Notes: a model not told the origin generated them from the letters alone. A stretch of 64,000 nucleotides of DNA from Marinobacter maritimus (GCF_007671675.1 NZ_VCGW01000001.1:372001-436000); one strand, 5' to 3'. Shown: positions 8,347 through 17,693, counted from the stretch's first letter. Translations and numbers: made by a program.

Positions 8347-8715
8347 ATGGCAAAGATTAACGATTATTACCAGAAGAAGCAGCTTATGGAAAAGCTTGCA
8401 GACGAGATTAATCAACTGGAACAGGATCAGTCTCTGAAGCGCGAACTGGCGTTTGAGAACAGCATTCGTGAGTTGATGAAAGAATACGATAAGTCCCCGA
8501 AGCATGTGCTTCAGATTCTGACTGCTATTGATCCCTCCATTGTTGGAGCAAAAGCGGAAGGCAGCACAGGCACCCGTGCCAAGCGCCCGATGAAAACCTA
8601 CAAGAACCCGAATACCGGTGAAGTGGTTAAAACCCGCGGCGGTAATCATAAGGTTCTGAACGAGTGGCGTGAAAAGCACGGCAAAGAAGCAGTGCAGAGC
8701 TGGCAGCAAGACTGA
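8347..8715 (+). CDS. mvaT: MvaT-type H-NS family nucleoid protein
   Basis: This 122-residue protein has the MvaT plan: an N-terminal coiled coil for oligomerisation (residues 1-60, MAKINDYYQKKQLMEKLADEINQLEQ region) and a C-terminal DNA-binding part, GEVVKTRGGNHKVLNEWREKHG. The Arg-Gly-Gly-Asn segment corresponds to the AT-pincer that enters the minor groove. MvaT proteins silence AT-rich and horizontally acquired DNA in Pseudomonas-like bacteria. It is a single gene with its own promoter and a strong terminator. Confidence 0.9.
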   Translation: MAKINDYYQKKQLMEKLADEINQLEQDQSLKRELAFENSIRELMKEYDKSPKHVLQILTAIDPSIVGAKAEGSTGTRAKRPMKTYKNPNTGEVVKTRGGNHKVLNEWREKHGKEAVQSWQQD

Positions 8716-8730
8716 TCAGTTGAGTATCTA

Positions 8731-8771
8731 AAAAAAGAGGCCAGATGAGTATCTCATCTGGCCTCTTTTTT
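8731..8771. terminator. Bidirectional rho-independent terminator
   Basis: A 14-bp perfect stem (AGAGGCCAGATGAG and its complement) with a TAT loop is flanked by an A-run on the left and a T-run on the right. It can end both mvaT and the convergent diguanylate cyclase gene. Confidence 0.92.
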
Positions 8772-8783
8772 GTCTGAACAAAG

Positions 8784-9740
8784 CTATTCAAAAATGATGA
8801 CGCGATTTCTACCGCCTTTCTTTGCAGCATACAAAGCTTCGTCTGCTTGTTGCATCCATTCCATATAGCTTTTAGCGGTGTCACTTAGTTGTGAAATGCC
8901 TACACTCACCGTATAACGAATAGGGGCAGCGCTGGTCTCAACCACACTGTTGTCGATGTTCTCTCGCAAACGCTCACATATTATGCGAGCCCCTTCGGCA
9001 TCGGTTTCCGGTAATATTATTCCGAACTCTTCACCGCCATAACGGCCGATGCTGTCGGATTGACGTAAGATGCCTTTAGCGGTTGTAGCGGTATGTTTAA
9101 TTACCTCATCGCCCGCTAGATGACCGTAGCTATCGTTCACCTTTTTAAAGAAGTCGATATCAAACATGACCAAGCTGGTGGCCTGGGTATAACGGCGATA
9201 CCGTTCAAACTCCGCATCCACCAGATTCTCCCAGGTGCCCCTGTTCAGCAAGCCCGTTAGCCGGTCGGTCATGCTGAGCTTTGCGAGCAGCTCGTTGGCG
9301 CGCTCCAGTGCGCGTTTGCCGGTGGCGATATCGGTTACGTCGTACACCATGAGGCAAATCTTCTCCACCTGCCCGGTAACGCCTGACAATGGGCTGATGG
9401 TGAGATTCTGGAACATATAGTCTTCGGTTCCGGTGATGGGTCGGGTATTGCGAAACCTGAACAGGTAGGGGCGTTGCTCCCAGGAGGTAAAAGCCCGGGT
9501 GTTCAACAGTGTTGCTGCATCTACCTTGCGAGTAAGCCAGGCTTCGGGAATGTCGGGGAATACTTCAAACAACACCCGGTCGCGGATTTTGCTGGCGGTG
9601 ATGCCGCTGTGGTTTTCCATAAACCCGTTCCACGCCTGCACGCGGAATTCCAGATCCAGCACCACCAGGCCCACCTCGACGGATTCCAGCATATCCACCA
9701 GCCAGTGGAAGGATTGGGCTTCAAATTCGTTTATGGCCAT
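8784..9740 (-). CDS. PAS-GGDEF diguanylate cyclase
   Basis: The 318-residue protein has a PAS domain at about 10-140 and a GGDEF domain at about 155-318. The active site is intact (GGEEF at 235-239) and the inhibitory I-site RxxD is present five residues before it (RQSD, 226-229), so an active, product-inhibited c-di-GMP synthase is expected. No membrane segment is seen, so it should be cytosolic. It starts three bases after the stop of the CheC-type response regulator gene, and the two are very likely one operon and one signalling unit. Confidence 0.93.
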   Translation of the reverse strand: MAINEFEAQSFHWLVDMLESVEVGLVVLDLEFRVQAWNGFMENHSGITASKIRDRVLFEVFPDIPEAWLTRKVDAATLLNTRAFTSWEQRPYLFRFRNTRPITGTEDYMFQNLTISPLSGVTGQVEKICLMVYDVTDIATGKRALERANELLAKLSMTDRLTGLLNRGTWENLVDAEFERYRRYTQATSLVMFDIDFFKKVNDSYGHLAGDEVIKHTATTAKGILRQSDSIGRYGGEEFGIILPETDAEGARIICERLRENIDNSVVETSAAPIRYTVSVGISQLSDTAKSYMEWMQQADEALYAAKKGGRNRVIIFE

Positions 9741-9743
9741 GGT

Positions 9744-10775
9744 TCAGTCCGTCAGATATTGAAGGCGTTGTTCCAGAAAGGGCACGGAATCTTCCGTGAG
9801 CAGTACCAGCATGTCGCACTGAATGTCCCGTTCCTCCAACGTATAGCTGATCTCAATACACAGGAGCTGCTCTTCCCGGGAGTTATGGTGCTCAAGCAGT
9901 TCTGTAATCTGCCGGTGCTGGCCCAGTACGCTGGGGTGGCCAAGGCCTAGCTTAAGATCCAGTTGGTCACCTATGCCTTTAAGGAAGGCCCCGAACAGTA
10001 TGCTGGACATATCCATCAGCACTTCCACGTTTACAGATTCGCCCTCGAGTGTCTCGTAGTGGAGGAGTTCGGCCATTTCCCGAAAGCTGGCGTCTGCAAA
10101 CAACAGCAGGGCTTCGCCCGCAATACCGGCACCGGTGAAGCCCTGACACACCGCAGAGTATGTATCGCTGTCGTGGGCGGCCGATATGGCCATGTGGAGT
10201 TCGGAATTGGCGATAAAGGCGACTTTCGGGATGGGTTGCTTCACGAATACCCGCAACAGCCTGGCAAGCAGGTCTGATGAGCGGCCCATCGCGACGTTGG
10301 ATATTTCCTGCAGGTAATCGTTCAGTGAAACCGAGATTTCCTGTACCCGGGATTCGTTGTCGGATTTGAGTTCATTATCGTTTAGTGCTGCGCTTTCAAG
10401 ATCGCCGGGGCGGTAAAAGCCGTATTCTGCCAGCAGGCTGAGCACTACGGCCAGGTCTGTGGGCTTTTTTATAAAATCGATGGCGCCGAGTTTGCGCACC
10501 CGCTCGCGGGCTTCTGGCTGTATGTCGCCGGAAACCACGATGGTCATTATGGGCAGATCTTCGGCCAGTACATGCTCAAGAACTTCGTAGCCGTCCATCT
10601 CCGGCATGTTGAGATCCAGAAACATCAGGTCGGCTTCGCGAGCGCGCAGTTTTTCGAGCGCTTCCACTCCGTTATTGGCAAACAGAATGGTGTCTGCAAG
10701 GCCTGTGGGCAGGGCCTTGGCCATCTGCTTTCTGGCAAGCGCGGAATCGTCGCAGATGAGTATGCGGGTGGTCAT
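9744..10775 (-). CDS. Response regulator with CheC-like phosphatase domain
   Basis: This 343-residue protein joins an N-terminal receiver domain (residues 1-120; acidic residues in CDDS, phosphoacceptor Asp 54 in LDLNMPEMDG, Lys in IKKP) to a CheC/CheX-like domain. The CheC phosphatase signature ExxN is visible once, in LQEISNVAMG (about 156-159); the second half has DMSSILFG where a second ExxN would be expected. CheC-type proteins dephosphorylate CheY-P. Coupled to the diguanylate cyclase just downstream, it may link chemotaxis-type phosphorylation to c-di-GMP. The ATG at 10775 is the only sensible start. Confidence 0.88.
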   Translation of the reverse strand: MTTRILICDDSALARKQMAKALPTGLADTILFANNGVEALEKLRAREADLMFLDLNMPEMDGYEVLEHVLAEDLPIMTIVVSGDIQPEARERVRKLGAIDFIKKPTDLAVVLSLLAEYGFYRPGDLESAALNDNELKSDNESRVQEISVSLNDYLQEISNVAMGRSSDLLARLLRVFVKQPIPKVAFIANSELHMAISAAHDSDTYSAVCQGFTGAGIAGEALLLFADASFREMAELLHYETLEGESVNVEVLMDMSSILFGAFLKGIGDQLDLKLGLGHPSVLGQHRQITELLEHHNSREEQLLCIEISYTLEERDIQCDMLVLLTEDSVPFLEQRLQYLTD

Positions 10776-11069
10776 GACTGTGGCCAGGAAAGATTGAATG
10801 GCGTTTCATCAATTTTAACAAAATGAAGTATAACAGCACGCTCAAATATGTACACGTGAACGACACCTAAGTTGAGTTGAATCAATGCTGGTGGATTGTA
10901 ACGGTTTGTTATCCGTGTTTGTGACTGGGCTCACTCTATAGCTCGTGTAGTCTCCGTTATAGTGAGTGTGTTGCAAATTAAAAATAATGTGAATTACAAG
11001 CATAGGTTGCCTGCGCGCAGCGGTAAAATTAAAACCGCCCGTGGTAAACCCTTAATCAGAGACATTGCT

Positions 11070-11948
11070 ATGCAACTCCACGCGTATGGATACGCTGCCT
11101 TCATCGCTGTTTGCCTTGGTATTGCGCCTGTTGCCCTGGCTGAACTGGAGCCGATTTCCGAATCGGCGATGGGTGATGTGACGGGGCAGGCGTTTCTGCA
11201 GGTTGACAATATTTCTGGCGCAACCCACGAGTTCACTCGCATGACTCTTGGCATGGATGTGGAGACGCGGGTGAATATTGATGATGTGAAAATCGGTGAG
11301 ATTGATGGCGGTTCGGATTTTGCCGCGTCTCATATTGCGCTCGGCCATATCTCCCGCGATGCCTCCACGGTTCAGTACGATGGCAACACCTACGCCGTAG
11401 GAGAGGTTGTGCCTTTCGAGGCGGTTCAGCCCTATATTGAACTGGCTGAAACTCACGATAAAACGCAGTTATCCGGGTTTCGCATGGGGTTTCGGCAGGC
11501 GCGCGGGTCGGTCTCCTCTCTTACCAGCAGTTTCAGCGGCAACATCGGGCTGAAACTGACAGACAGCGCGGGCACCGAACACGATGCAACGCTGTTTAAC
11601 GCTGCCAGTAGTGCAACGGATTACCGGGCGACGCATATCGGAATCAACGATGGCACGGCGGACTGTTCAGCAGGCGTCAATTGCGCACCCCTGAGCCATT
11701 TGCAATCAGTGATTGTGGGTACGGACAACGGTGATATGACCACGGGCTTTACGGATGATTTTTTTATCGGCTTCCAGCGCGAAGGCGTCGAATGGACCAG
11801 CCCGGATGGCGCAAACGTGATTAACGCCGGTAAGGGTGTGTTCATTAATTTGCCCACCAACATGAAGGGCGATATGAATACGCTGGTCAACCAGGGGGTA
11901 TCACGCCTGCAGACTCACCGAACGGATATGGGTACCAAGCTGTTTTGA
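11070..11948 (+). CDS. Secreted protein of unknown function with MGDVTGQA motif
   Basis: I choose ATG 11070, which begins with a classical signal peptide (MQLHAYGYAAFIAVCLGIAPVALA) and gives 292 residues; the frame extends upstream to 10962 but that part is basic and not signal-like. Just after the predicted cleavage site comes ISESAMGDVTGQAF, a motif shared with DUF6160-like envelope proteins of marine gammaproteobacteria. The rest is rich in Gly, Thr, Asp and beta-strand-forming residues, with two Cys near residues 220-230 (DCSAGVNCAP). Function is unknown; an exported or surface location is inferred. It is divergent from the response regulator gene, with 294 bases between them. Confidence 0.75.
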   Translation: MQLHAYGYAAFIAVCLGIAPVALAELEPISESAMGDVTGQAFLQVDNISGATHEFTRMTLGMDVETRVNIDDVKIGEIDGGSDFAASHIALGHISRDASTVQYDGNTYAVGEVVPFEAVQPYIELAETHDKTQLSGFRMGFRQARGSVSSLTSSFSGNIGLKLTDSAGTEHDATLFNAASSATDYRATHIGINDGTADCSAGVNCAPLSHLQSVIVGTDNGDMTTGFTDDFFIGFQREGVEWTSPDGANVINAGKGVFINLPTNMKGDMNTLVNQGVSRLQTHRTDMGTKLF

Positions 11949-11996
11949 TTTTGTTAGACTCCTGAATTCAATGATTCACAAGGCAGGAGCCTTCCC

Positions 11997-13439
11997 TTGA
12001 TCCGCTCGTTTTACTGGCACGATTACGAAACCTTTGGCGTAGACCCTGTTCACGACCGGCCCTCCCAGTTTGCCGGTGTGCGAACGGATGCGGATCTGAA
12101 TATTATTGAAGATCCGCTGGTTATATTCTGCAAGCCCACTGACGATTACCTGCCATCACCGGAAGCCTGCCTGATTACCGGCATCACGCCCCAGAAAGCC
12201 ATGGAAGAGGGCTTTCCGGAAACGGAGTTCATTTCTCAGATTAACGAGGCGTTCAGCCAGCCGGGTACCTGCGTGGTGGGCTACAACAGCCTGCGTTTCG
12301 ATGATGAAGTAACCCGCCACACTCTGTACCGCAATCTGCGCGACCCATATGCCCGGGAATGGCAGAACGGTAACTCCCGCTGGGATATTATCGATATGGT
12401 GCGGCTGACCTACGCACTTCGGCCCGAAGGTATCAACTGGCCGCGCAAGGAAGATGGTAGCCCCAGCTTCAAGCTGGAAGCGCTCACCACCGCCAACGGC
12501 ATTGCCCACGAAGCCGCGCACGATGCCATGTCGGATGTGGAGGCCACCCTTGCCGTTGCCAAGCTGATTAAGGAAAAACAACCCAAGCTGTTCGATTTTG
12601 TTCTGAAGAACAAAGACAAACAGTCCGCCCGAGCCATGCTGGATACGGCGGCTATGAAGCCGGTATTCCACATCTCCGCCAAATACCCGGCCACTCGCGG
12701 CTGTTGCGCTATGGTCGCGCCGCTTGCTGATCACCCCACGAACAAAAACCTGGTGATTGTTTACGACCTGCGGGAAGACCCGAGCGAGCTGATTAACGCC
12801 ACACCGGAGCAGATTCGGGAGCGGGTTTTTACTTCTCAGGCGCAGCTGGGGGAGATGAAACGATTCCCGCTAAAAAGTGTGCAGCTGAATAAATGTCCGG
12901 TGCTTGCGCCTGCGAATATGCTGACCACGCTCTCTGCTGAGCGACTGGCTGAACTGGAACTGAACGGTGAAACGCTCCGCGCCAACCTCGCGCTGTTGAG
13001 AAAAGCCCCGGGTTTGGCGGCGAGAATCGCCGAAGCGTTCGACCAGCCCCACGAAGGCGACCTGACGGATCCTGACGAACAACTCTACGCCGGCGGTTTT
13101 ATTTCGCCCGCAGATCGCAGTGAGTTGAACCGGGTGCTGCAAACGCCACCGGAAGGGCTGGTTGAAGAGACGTTCAATTTTAAAGATGAGCGCTTGCAGG
13201 AATTGCTGTTCCGCTACCGTGCCCGCAATTACCCGGATTCACTGACCAGTGAGGAAGCTGAGCGTTGGGAAGAGTTCCGTAGCAAGCGCCTGATGGCACC
13301 GAAAAAGGGTTGGCTTTCGCTGGAGGCGTTTGGGCTTGAGCTACAGAGGCTTGCCAGTGATCCGGAGTTGTCACCGCAGAAGCAGCAGATTCTGGAAGAT
13401 TTGCATTTGTATGGGGAGTCTTTGATTCCGTACATGTAG
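11997..13439 (+). CDS. sbcB: Exodeoxyribonuclease I
   Basis: The 480-residue protein matches exonuclease I over its whole length. The DEDD exonuclease motif starts at HDYETFG (Asp 9, Glu 11), followed by GYNSLRFDDEVTRHTLYRN and HDAMSDVEATLAVAKL. The enzyme degrades single-stranded DNA 3' to 5' and acts in recombination and mismatch repair. The start is TTG at 11997, preceded by an AGGAG ribosome binding site; no better ATG precedes the conserved N-terminus. Confidence 0.96.
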   Translation: MIRSFYWHDYETFGVDPVHDRPSQFAGVRTDADLNIIEDPLVIFCKPTDDYLPSPEACLITGITPQKAMEEGFPETEFISQINEAFSQPGTCVVGYNSLRFDDEVTRHTLYRNLRDPYAREWQNGNSRWDIIDMVRLTYALRPEGINWPRKEDGSPSFKLEALTTANGIAHEAAHDAMSDVEATLAVAKLIKEKQPKLFDFVLKNKDKQSARAMLDTAAMKPVFHISAKYPATRGCCAMVAPLADHPTNKNLVIVYDLREDPSELINATPEQIRERVFTSQAQLGEMKRFPLKSVQLNKCPVLAPANMLTTLSAERLAELELNGETLRANLALLRKAPGLAARIAEAFDQPHEGDLTDPDEQLYAGGFISPADRSELNRVLQTPPEGLVEETFNFKDERLQELLFRYRARNYPDSLTSEEAERWEEFRSKRLMAPKKGWLSLEAFGLELQRLASDPELSPQKQQILEDLHLYGESLIPYM

Positions 13440-13455
13440 AGGAAGCCTGGATTGG

Positions 13456-13492
13456 CCCGGGGCCAGAGGTTTTTCTCTGGCCCCGGGATTTT
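13456..13492. terminator. Strong hairpin between sbcB and convergent TPR gene
   Basis: A 13-bp GC-rich stem (CCCGGGGCCAGAG and its complement) with a short loop is followed by ATTTTG. It lies 16 bases after the sbcB stop and 8 bases before the end of the convergent gene. Confidence 0.8.
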
Positions 13493-13499
13493 GCGCCGG

Positions 13500-15500
13500 T
13501 TACCGCCGCCGTTGAAAATAAACACTCAAATTCTGCCCCATCACACTCTGCACCTCACTCCCCAGCGCCTCGGCCTGAATCTGCGTTTGCACGGGGCAGG
13601 TGGCCAGGCTGTGGCCATCCTCATCACGGGCCTTTACGAGCTTCCATTCCACTTCATTGCTCACCATTGCCATCAGGTCTTTCAGTTGCTGTTCATCCTG
13701 CGGTCGGAACCAGCGATCGCGGCAGCCACCCAGGCTGTAGAAATCGTCCTCATTGGCAAGCTCTTTCCAGGTGCCATCCTGCCGGTTTGTTAGCACCATC
13801 CGGCGAAGTTGGCGCAGCGTAGCGCGGGTTGGTTGCAGGCCGTGTTCTTTAACCAGTTTGCGCACCTGTCGGTCACCGGCTGTCTGCTCGGCAATGGCCG
13901 TATGCAGGTGCACGATAGCCCCGGAACCTGAGGCGCTGTTCACCAGGGCGGCCAGCGAGAGTTCTGTCATGGCCGGGGAGGGCAGGCGGCCGACTTCAAC
14001 CCAATGCACTTGATGACCATCCGCCACAAACTGCTGGGCGATGGACCAGGGCCAGAACACGATGTTGCTGACCTCAGATTGGGTGGCCATGCGTGTGGCT
14101 TTGGCAATGTTGGCCAAGGACTCATCCACGGCGATAACTTCCACGTCCGCCAGGTAACGGGCAAGTTCCATGGCGCGCTGGCCCGACTGGGCGCCACACA
14201 CCATAATGCGCAAGGTGTCTGGCAGCTTGTCTGTGGTTAATCCCAACTCTATGGCCATCAGCGACTTCAGGCTGCTTTCGGCGCGGTAAGCCAGTTTCGA
14301 CCAGGCAGGCCAGGCCTGTGGCACATCGGTTTTATCCAGGGACAGTTCTTCCGCTTTTTCATCAAAGCACTGTTTAATGCTCTCTTCTTCGGCGCGGTGG
14401 TAATAGCTGGCGGCCAGAACCGGCTGAAGTGCCAGCGGCCAGTCCACCAGATTCCATTGCCCGAGCTGCACTGCAAAATCCTGATGAAACAGTGCGCCGT
14501 ACATGGCGCTGATCATCAGCGAGCCAATCAAAGCGTCCTGGGCCTCTCCCATCGCAAACTGTGCTTCAAGGCTGTCGTTAACGGCGGCAACGAGCCTTTC
14601 TTCATCGTCCTCCGCTGCCAGCGCATAGCCTGTGCGATCGGCGTACTGAGCTATGGCGAGCGTGAGTTGTTGAAGTTCATCGCGTAGGTCAACGGTTTGG
14701 GCGACTTCCGCAAGAATGGCGCGGCGCAGCATCATAACGAGCTCTTCCACAGCCGGATCTGGCATCAGTGTTTTTTGCAATGCCAGAATCAGCAGCTCAT
14801 CCGCACTGGCAGCGTCCAGCAGGATTTCCGCCTGCGGATTATCCAGATCGTATTGCTGGCGGATTAGGGAGCCCACAAAACGACCGATTTCCTGGTGCGG
14901 CAGGCCTTCATGCTTCAGGAGCGCAATTGCATCCAGTGCAAGATCGATATCCGCTTTATTGATTGCCAGATGCTGAGCGCAGGTGAGCATGCCGCTGTAC
15001 ACAGAATCCCATTCGGCGCCTGCCTCCAGCAGTTTGCGATAATGTAGATAAGCCACATCATATTGCCCCTGCAGCCGCTTGGCGTGGGCCACCCCGCAAA
15101 AAGCGGCGGCGGATTGCCGGTCGTAGTCCAAGGCCTTCAGGAAGTGCTGTTCTGCCAGAGCAGGGCGCTCGGTTTTCAGGGCCCAGTATCCCAGGTTCGC
15201 ATATTGCTGTGCTTGGCCGGGTTGTGCGTTTAGGCTGGCAGCAAAGAGATCGTGGGCGTTTTCAAGTTGCCCGTCGTCCATTTCGACACGCCCCAGCAAT
15301 CCCAGAGCTATGGCGCTGTTTGGCTCCAGTGCAATCACCTCTTCCAGGTACACACGGCATTCCTGCCTGGCTTGTAGGCGCTGAATATGGCTAAGGCCAT
15401 TGCTGTTGGACTCCCCATAAGCGAGGTTGGCCTGGAGAAGCAGGCGAGCAGCCTGTGCCTGTTGGGTACGGGATTCCTGGACGTGACGTTTGGCTTGCAT
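13500..15500 (-). CDS. TPR protein with degenerate class I methyltransferase-like domain
   Basis: The 666-residue protein has tetratricopeptide repeats at about 45-180 (LYLEEVIALEPNSAIALGLLGR and following), a helical middle part, and a Rossmann-like region starting with IMVCGAQSGQRAMELARYL near 435, where the usual glycine-rich SAM motif is only partly kept. A C-terminal block DFYSLGGCRDRWFRPQDEQ resembles the DFYSLSxCRDLLFHVQEH block known from TPR-methyltransferase proteins. No signal peptide is seen. It may act on proteins or glycans; the flagellin locus 2.6 kb away makes flagellin modification one possibility, which is inference. Confidence 0.7.
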   Translation of the reverse strand: MQAKRHVQESRTQQAQAARLLLQANLAYGESNSNGLSHIQRLQARQECRVYLEEVIALEPNSAIALGLLGRVEMDDGQLENAHDLFAASLNAQPGQAQQYANLGYWALKTERPALAEQHFLKALDYDRQSAAAFCGVAHAKRLQGQYDVAYLHYRKLLEAGAEWDSVYSGMLTCAQHLAINKADIDLALDAIALLKHEGLPHQEIGRFVGSLIRQQYDLDNPQAEILLDAASADELLILALQKTLMPDPAVEELVMMLRRAILAEVAQTVDLRDELQQLTLAIAQYADRTGYALAAEDDEERLVAAVNDSLEAQFAMGEAQDALIGSLMISAMYGALFHQDFAVQLGQWNLVDWPLALQPVLAASYYHRAEEESIKQCFDEKAEELSLDKTDVPQAWPAWSKLAYRAESSLKSLMAIELGLTTDKLPDTLRIMVCGAQSGQRAMELARYLADVEVIAVDESLANIAKATRMATQSEVSNIVFWPWSIAQQFVADGHQVHWVEVGRLPSPAMTELSLAALVNSASGSGAIVHLHTAIAEQTAGDRQVRKLVKEHGLQPTRATLRQLRRMVLTNRQDGTWKELANEDDFYSLGGCRDRWFRPQDEQQLKDLMAMVSNEVEWKLVKARDEDGHSLATCPVQTQIQAEALGSEVQSVMGQNLSVYFQRRR

Positions 15501-15933
15501 GGGATACCTCGTTTACCTGCCGCTGCGCGGAATAATTGCGGCAAAGGCCTGCAGTTTTTTGGTGGTTTGCTGTGCGTTAAGTGAGGTATTGCGAAAGGTG
15601 TGCCAGATTACAGGTGTTCAACAAAATCCATGGATACTTGCAGTATGCGGTTGCCCAAAGTTTTTGAAGGTATGAAGAATAATATCGTCGAAATCAGCTG
15701 CAGCTCGTTGCGAAAACTCCACCGTCCATAGTGGGGGCATAACATTTAGTCCCTTTTGGTGAGATCAGAGGCCCTGCGTGAGAGGTAGTCGGTAATCTCC
15801 TCGCCAACGCCAAGGCTGAAAAGGGCAGGTAATACATCAAAATCGCCAATCAGTGATTTCTCGGACGAAGTCGGCTCTGTTACATTTGCCAGCAAAGAAC
15901 GCCTTGGATCACCCCAAAAACACTGGAGCTTGA
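15501..15933. other. Intergenic region without a clear gene
   Basis: This 433-base stretch separates two divergent genes and should contain both promoters. A short minus-strand frame (15746-15946) ends in a plausible protein-like tail but has no ribosome binding site and no family resemblance. I see no repeat or RNA here. Confidence 0.5.
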
Positions 15934-17340
15934 ATGACCAAGCCAAACAACAACGCCTACCAAATCAAAGTATCGCTCATCGGAGCACAGCCGCCTATCT
16001 GGCGACGACTACTGGTTGAGCCCGACACCACCTTTCAGGACATGCACCGGATTATTCAGGTGGCCATGGGCTGGCAGGCGTCGCACCTGCATTTGTTCCA
16101 GGCGGGCGGTGGCCAGTTGATTGGCGATCCGGCTGAGGACTTTGATGGCATGATGAATTTTCTCGATGAGAGCGCCTTGCCTGTTTCTAGCGTTCTAAGT
16201 AGCGAAGGGCAGAAACTGAAGTATGAATACGACTTTGGTGATGGATGGGAGCATGAGATAAAACTTGAAAAGATTCTGACTGGCGAGGAGGCAGAGCCGC
16301 TACCCAAATGCATAAAAGCGGCACGCCAGTGCCCGCCAGAAGACGTGGGGGGATTATACGGGTTCTATGAGTTTCTCGACGCCATGGAAGATGCGGCCCA
16401 CCCGGAGCATGTGGCCGTGCGGGAGTGGTGCGGCGGTGAACAATTTGATCCGGACTTTGTGAGCCTTGTGCAGATTAATGAAGATCTCTTGGAGCGAGAC
16501 GCGTTGTTCAGCGAAACCGAGCCAGAATTCGCTCCGCACGCCAGCGACTTCCTTGGTCTTAGCCCAAACCAGGTACATGAGCTCCTGCAAAACCCGCTGA
16601 ACTGTCCATCCGTCTTCAAGCCCCTGTTCGATGCTGAAGACGTCAGCCGCGAACTGGACACTGCTCCGATAATGCGCATGGCCAAGGCACTGATTGGGGA
16701 AATAGGCGATAAGGGCATTCGCCTGACGGGTAAAGGCAACCTTCCTCTCAAGCATGTGAAGGCAATGGTAGACGCCGGAGGAGAGGATATTGTGTTCCCC
16801 ATGGCAAGATACGGCGCAGCGCGTTCGGAAGAGCATGTTTTGGGCGTAAACCTCACTCGCGTGCTGATGGAAATTGCCGGTTACACAAAAAAGGAAAAGG
16901 GTCGTTTGCTGCTCAAGAAGTCTGCCGCCAAACGCATTGAGAATAAAGGTTGGCTCACCTTTTATATGGACATGCTCTCCGCAGCGCTTTCACAGTTCAA
17001 CTGGGCCTGGATGGATCACCGTGAAGGCATCGAGGACGTGCAGTACATAGGCCCGTTCATCTTCTGGTTGCTCTCAGTAAAGGGCGGCCAGTGGTTGCCG
17101 GTGCAGGATTACTTCAGCGATATGCTAAAAGCCTTCCCAAGCTTACCTGTGGCAGCTTATCCGGTTTGCTACGCGAGCGAGGAGCAGCAGGCAAGGTGGG
17201 CGCTGGAGTCGCGAGTGGTGCGGCTTTTCCGATTGCTTGGCTTGCTGGAACTGAACCCGGAATATGCGCAATTTCAGGAAGAAGACCGGCAAATGATGCG
17301 GCGGACCGGATTGTTCGAGGGGGTGTTTGTGAGGGCGTGA
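15934..17340 (+). CDS. Plasmid pRiA4b ORF-3-like family protein
   Basis: The first 170 residues of this 468-residue protein match the pRiA4b ORF-3/IS1096 TnpR-like domain: YQIKVSLIGAQPPIWRRLLV, then GWQASHLHLF and a FGDGWEHEIKLEKIL block. The remaining 300 residues are mostly helical and are not recognised. The family is common beside mobile elements and toxin-antitoxin genes, and its biochemical role is unknown. ATG 15934 has GGAG six bases upstream. The HicAB pair follows on the same strand. Confidence 0.85.
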   Translation: MTKPNNNAYQIKVSLIGAQPPIWRRLLVEPDTTFQDMHRIIQVAMGWQASHLHLFQAGGGQLIGDPAEDFDGMMNFLDESALPVSSVLSSEGQKLKYEYDFGDGWEHEIKLEKILTGEEAEPLPKCIKAARQCPPEDVGGLYGFYEFLDAMEDAAHPEHVAVREWCGGEQFDPDFVSLVQINEDLLERDALFSETEPEFAPHASDFLGLSPNQVHELLQNPLNCPSVFKPLFDAEDVSRELDTAPIMRMAKALIGEIGDKGIRLTGKGNLPLKHVKAMVDAGGEDIVFPMARYGAARSEEHVLGVNLTRVLMEIAGYTKKEKGRLLLKKSAAKRIENKGWLTFYMDMLSAALSQFNWAWMDHREGIEDVQYIGPFIFWLLSVKGGQWLPVQDYFSDMLKAFPSLPVAAYPVCYASEEQQARWALESRVVRLFRLLGLLELNPEYAQFQEEDRQMMRRTGLFEGVFVRA

Positions 17341-17379
17341 GATTATTTGGCGCTGTAGCCAGACCTTTGTTGTAAACAA

Positions 17380-17410
17380 TATTATGCAACCATATAATGG
17401 TTGCATAATA
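17380..17410. promoter_or_regulatory. 31-base perfect palindrome, likely HicAB operator
   Basis: Two perfect 14-base arms (TATTATGCAACCAT and its complement) are separated by ATA. It lies 16 bases before the hicA start, where HicB-type antitoxins repress their own operon. The AT-rich arms contain TATAAT-like sequence, so binding would occlude a promoter. Confidence 0.85.
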
Positions 17411-17426
17411 TGATCAGGATGATCGC

Positions 17427-17693
17427 ATGGTAAACAAGGAAAAGTTCGCGGCTAAGCTCCTGCGAAAGCCTACTCCCAGAGACATAGCCTGGGCTGAGCT
17501 GCGGGGATTTCTGCTTTCTTTGGGTTTTGAAGAACAGCAGGGCAGTGGCTCCAGAGTTAGGTTTTATCTCCAGCCAGAGCCAGACGCACGTGGCCTAATG
17601 ATCAGGCTGCACAAGCCGCACCCGAAAAAGGTATGTGGCCCGCTAATGGTCAGAGATGTGGTAAGAGTTTTAAAAGCGTGGGGTCTGCTATGA
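17427..17693 (+). CDS. hicA: HicA-family mRNA interferase toxin
   Basis: This 88-residue protein has the HicA double-stranded-RNA-binding-like fold pattern: AWAELRGFLLSLGFEEQQGSGSRVRF, where a Gly-Ser-Gly-Ser loop comes before the strand, and the conserved LHKPHPKK segment. The usual catalytic His of HicA toxins lies in this HKPHP segment. HicA cleaves mRNA and is blocked by the antitoxin encoded next. The stop overlaps the hicB ATG. Confidence 0.88.
   Translation: MVNKEKFAAKLLRKPTPRDIAWAELRGFLLSLGFEEQQGSGSRVRFYLQPEPDARGLMIRLHKPHPKKVCGPLMVRDVVRVLKAWGLL

Noticed and set aside
15746..15946. Short minus-strand frame with a protein-like tail (ITDYLSRRASDLTKRD)
   Set aside because: No ribosome binding site, no recognised family, and it overlaps the start of the next gene; could be a remnant but the support is too weak.
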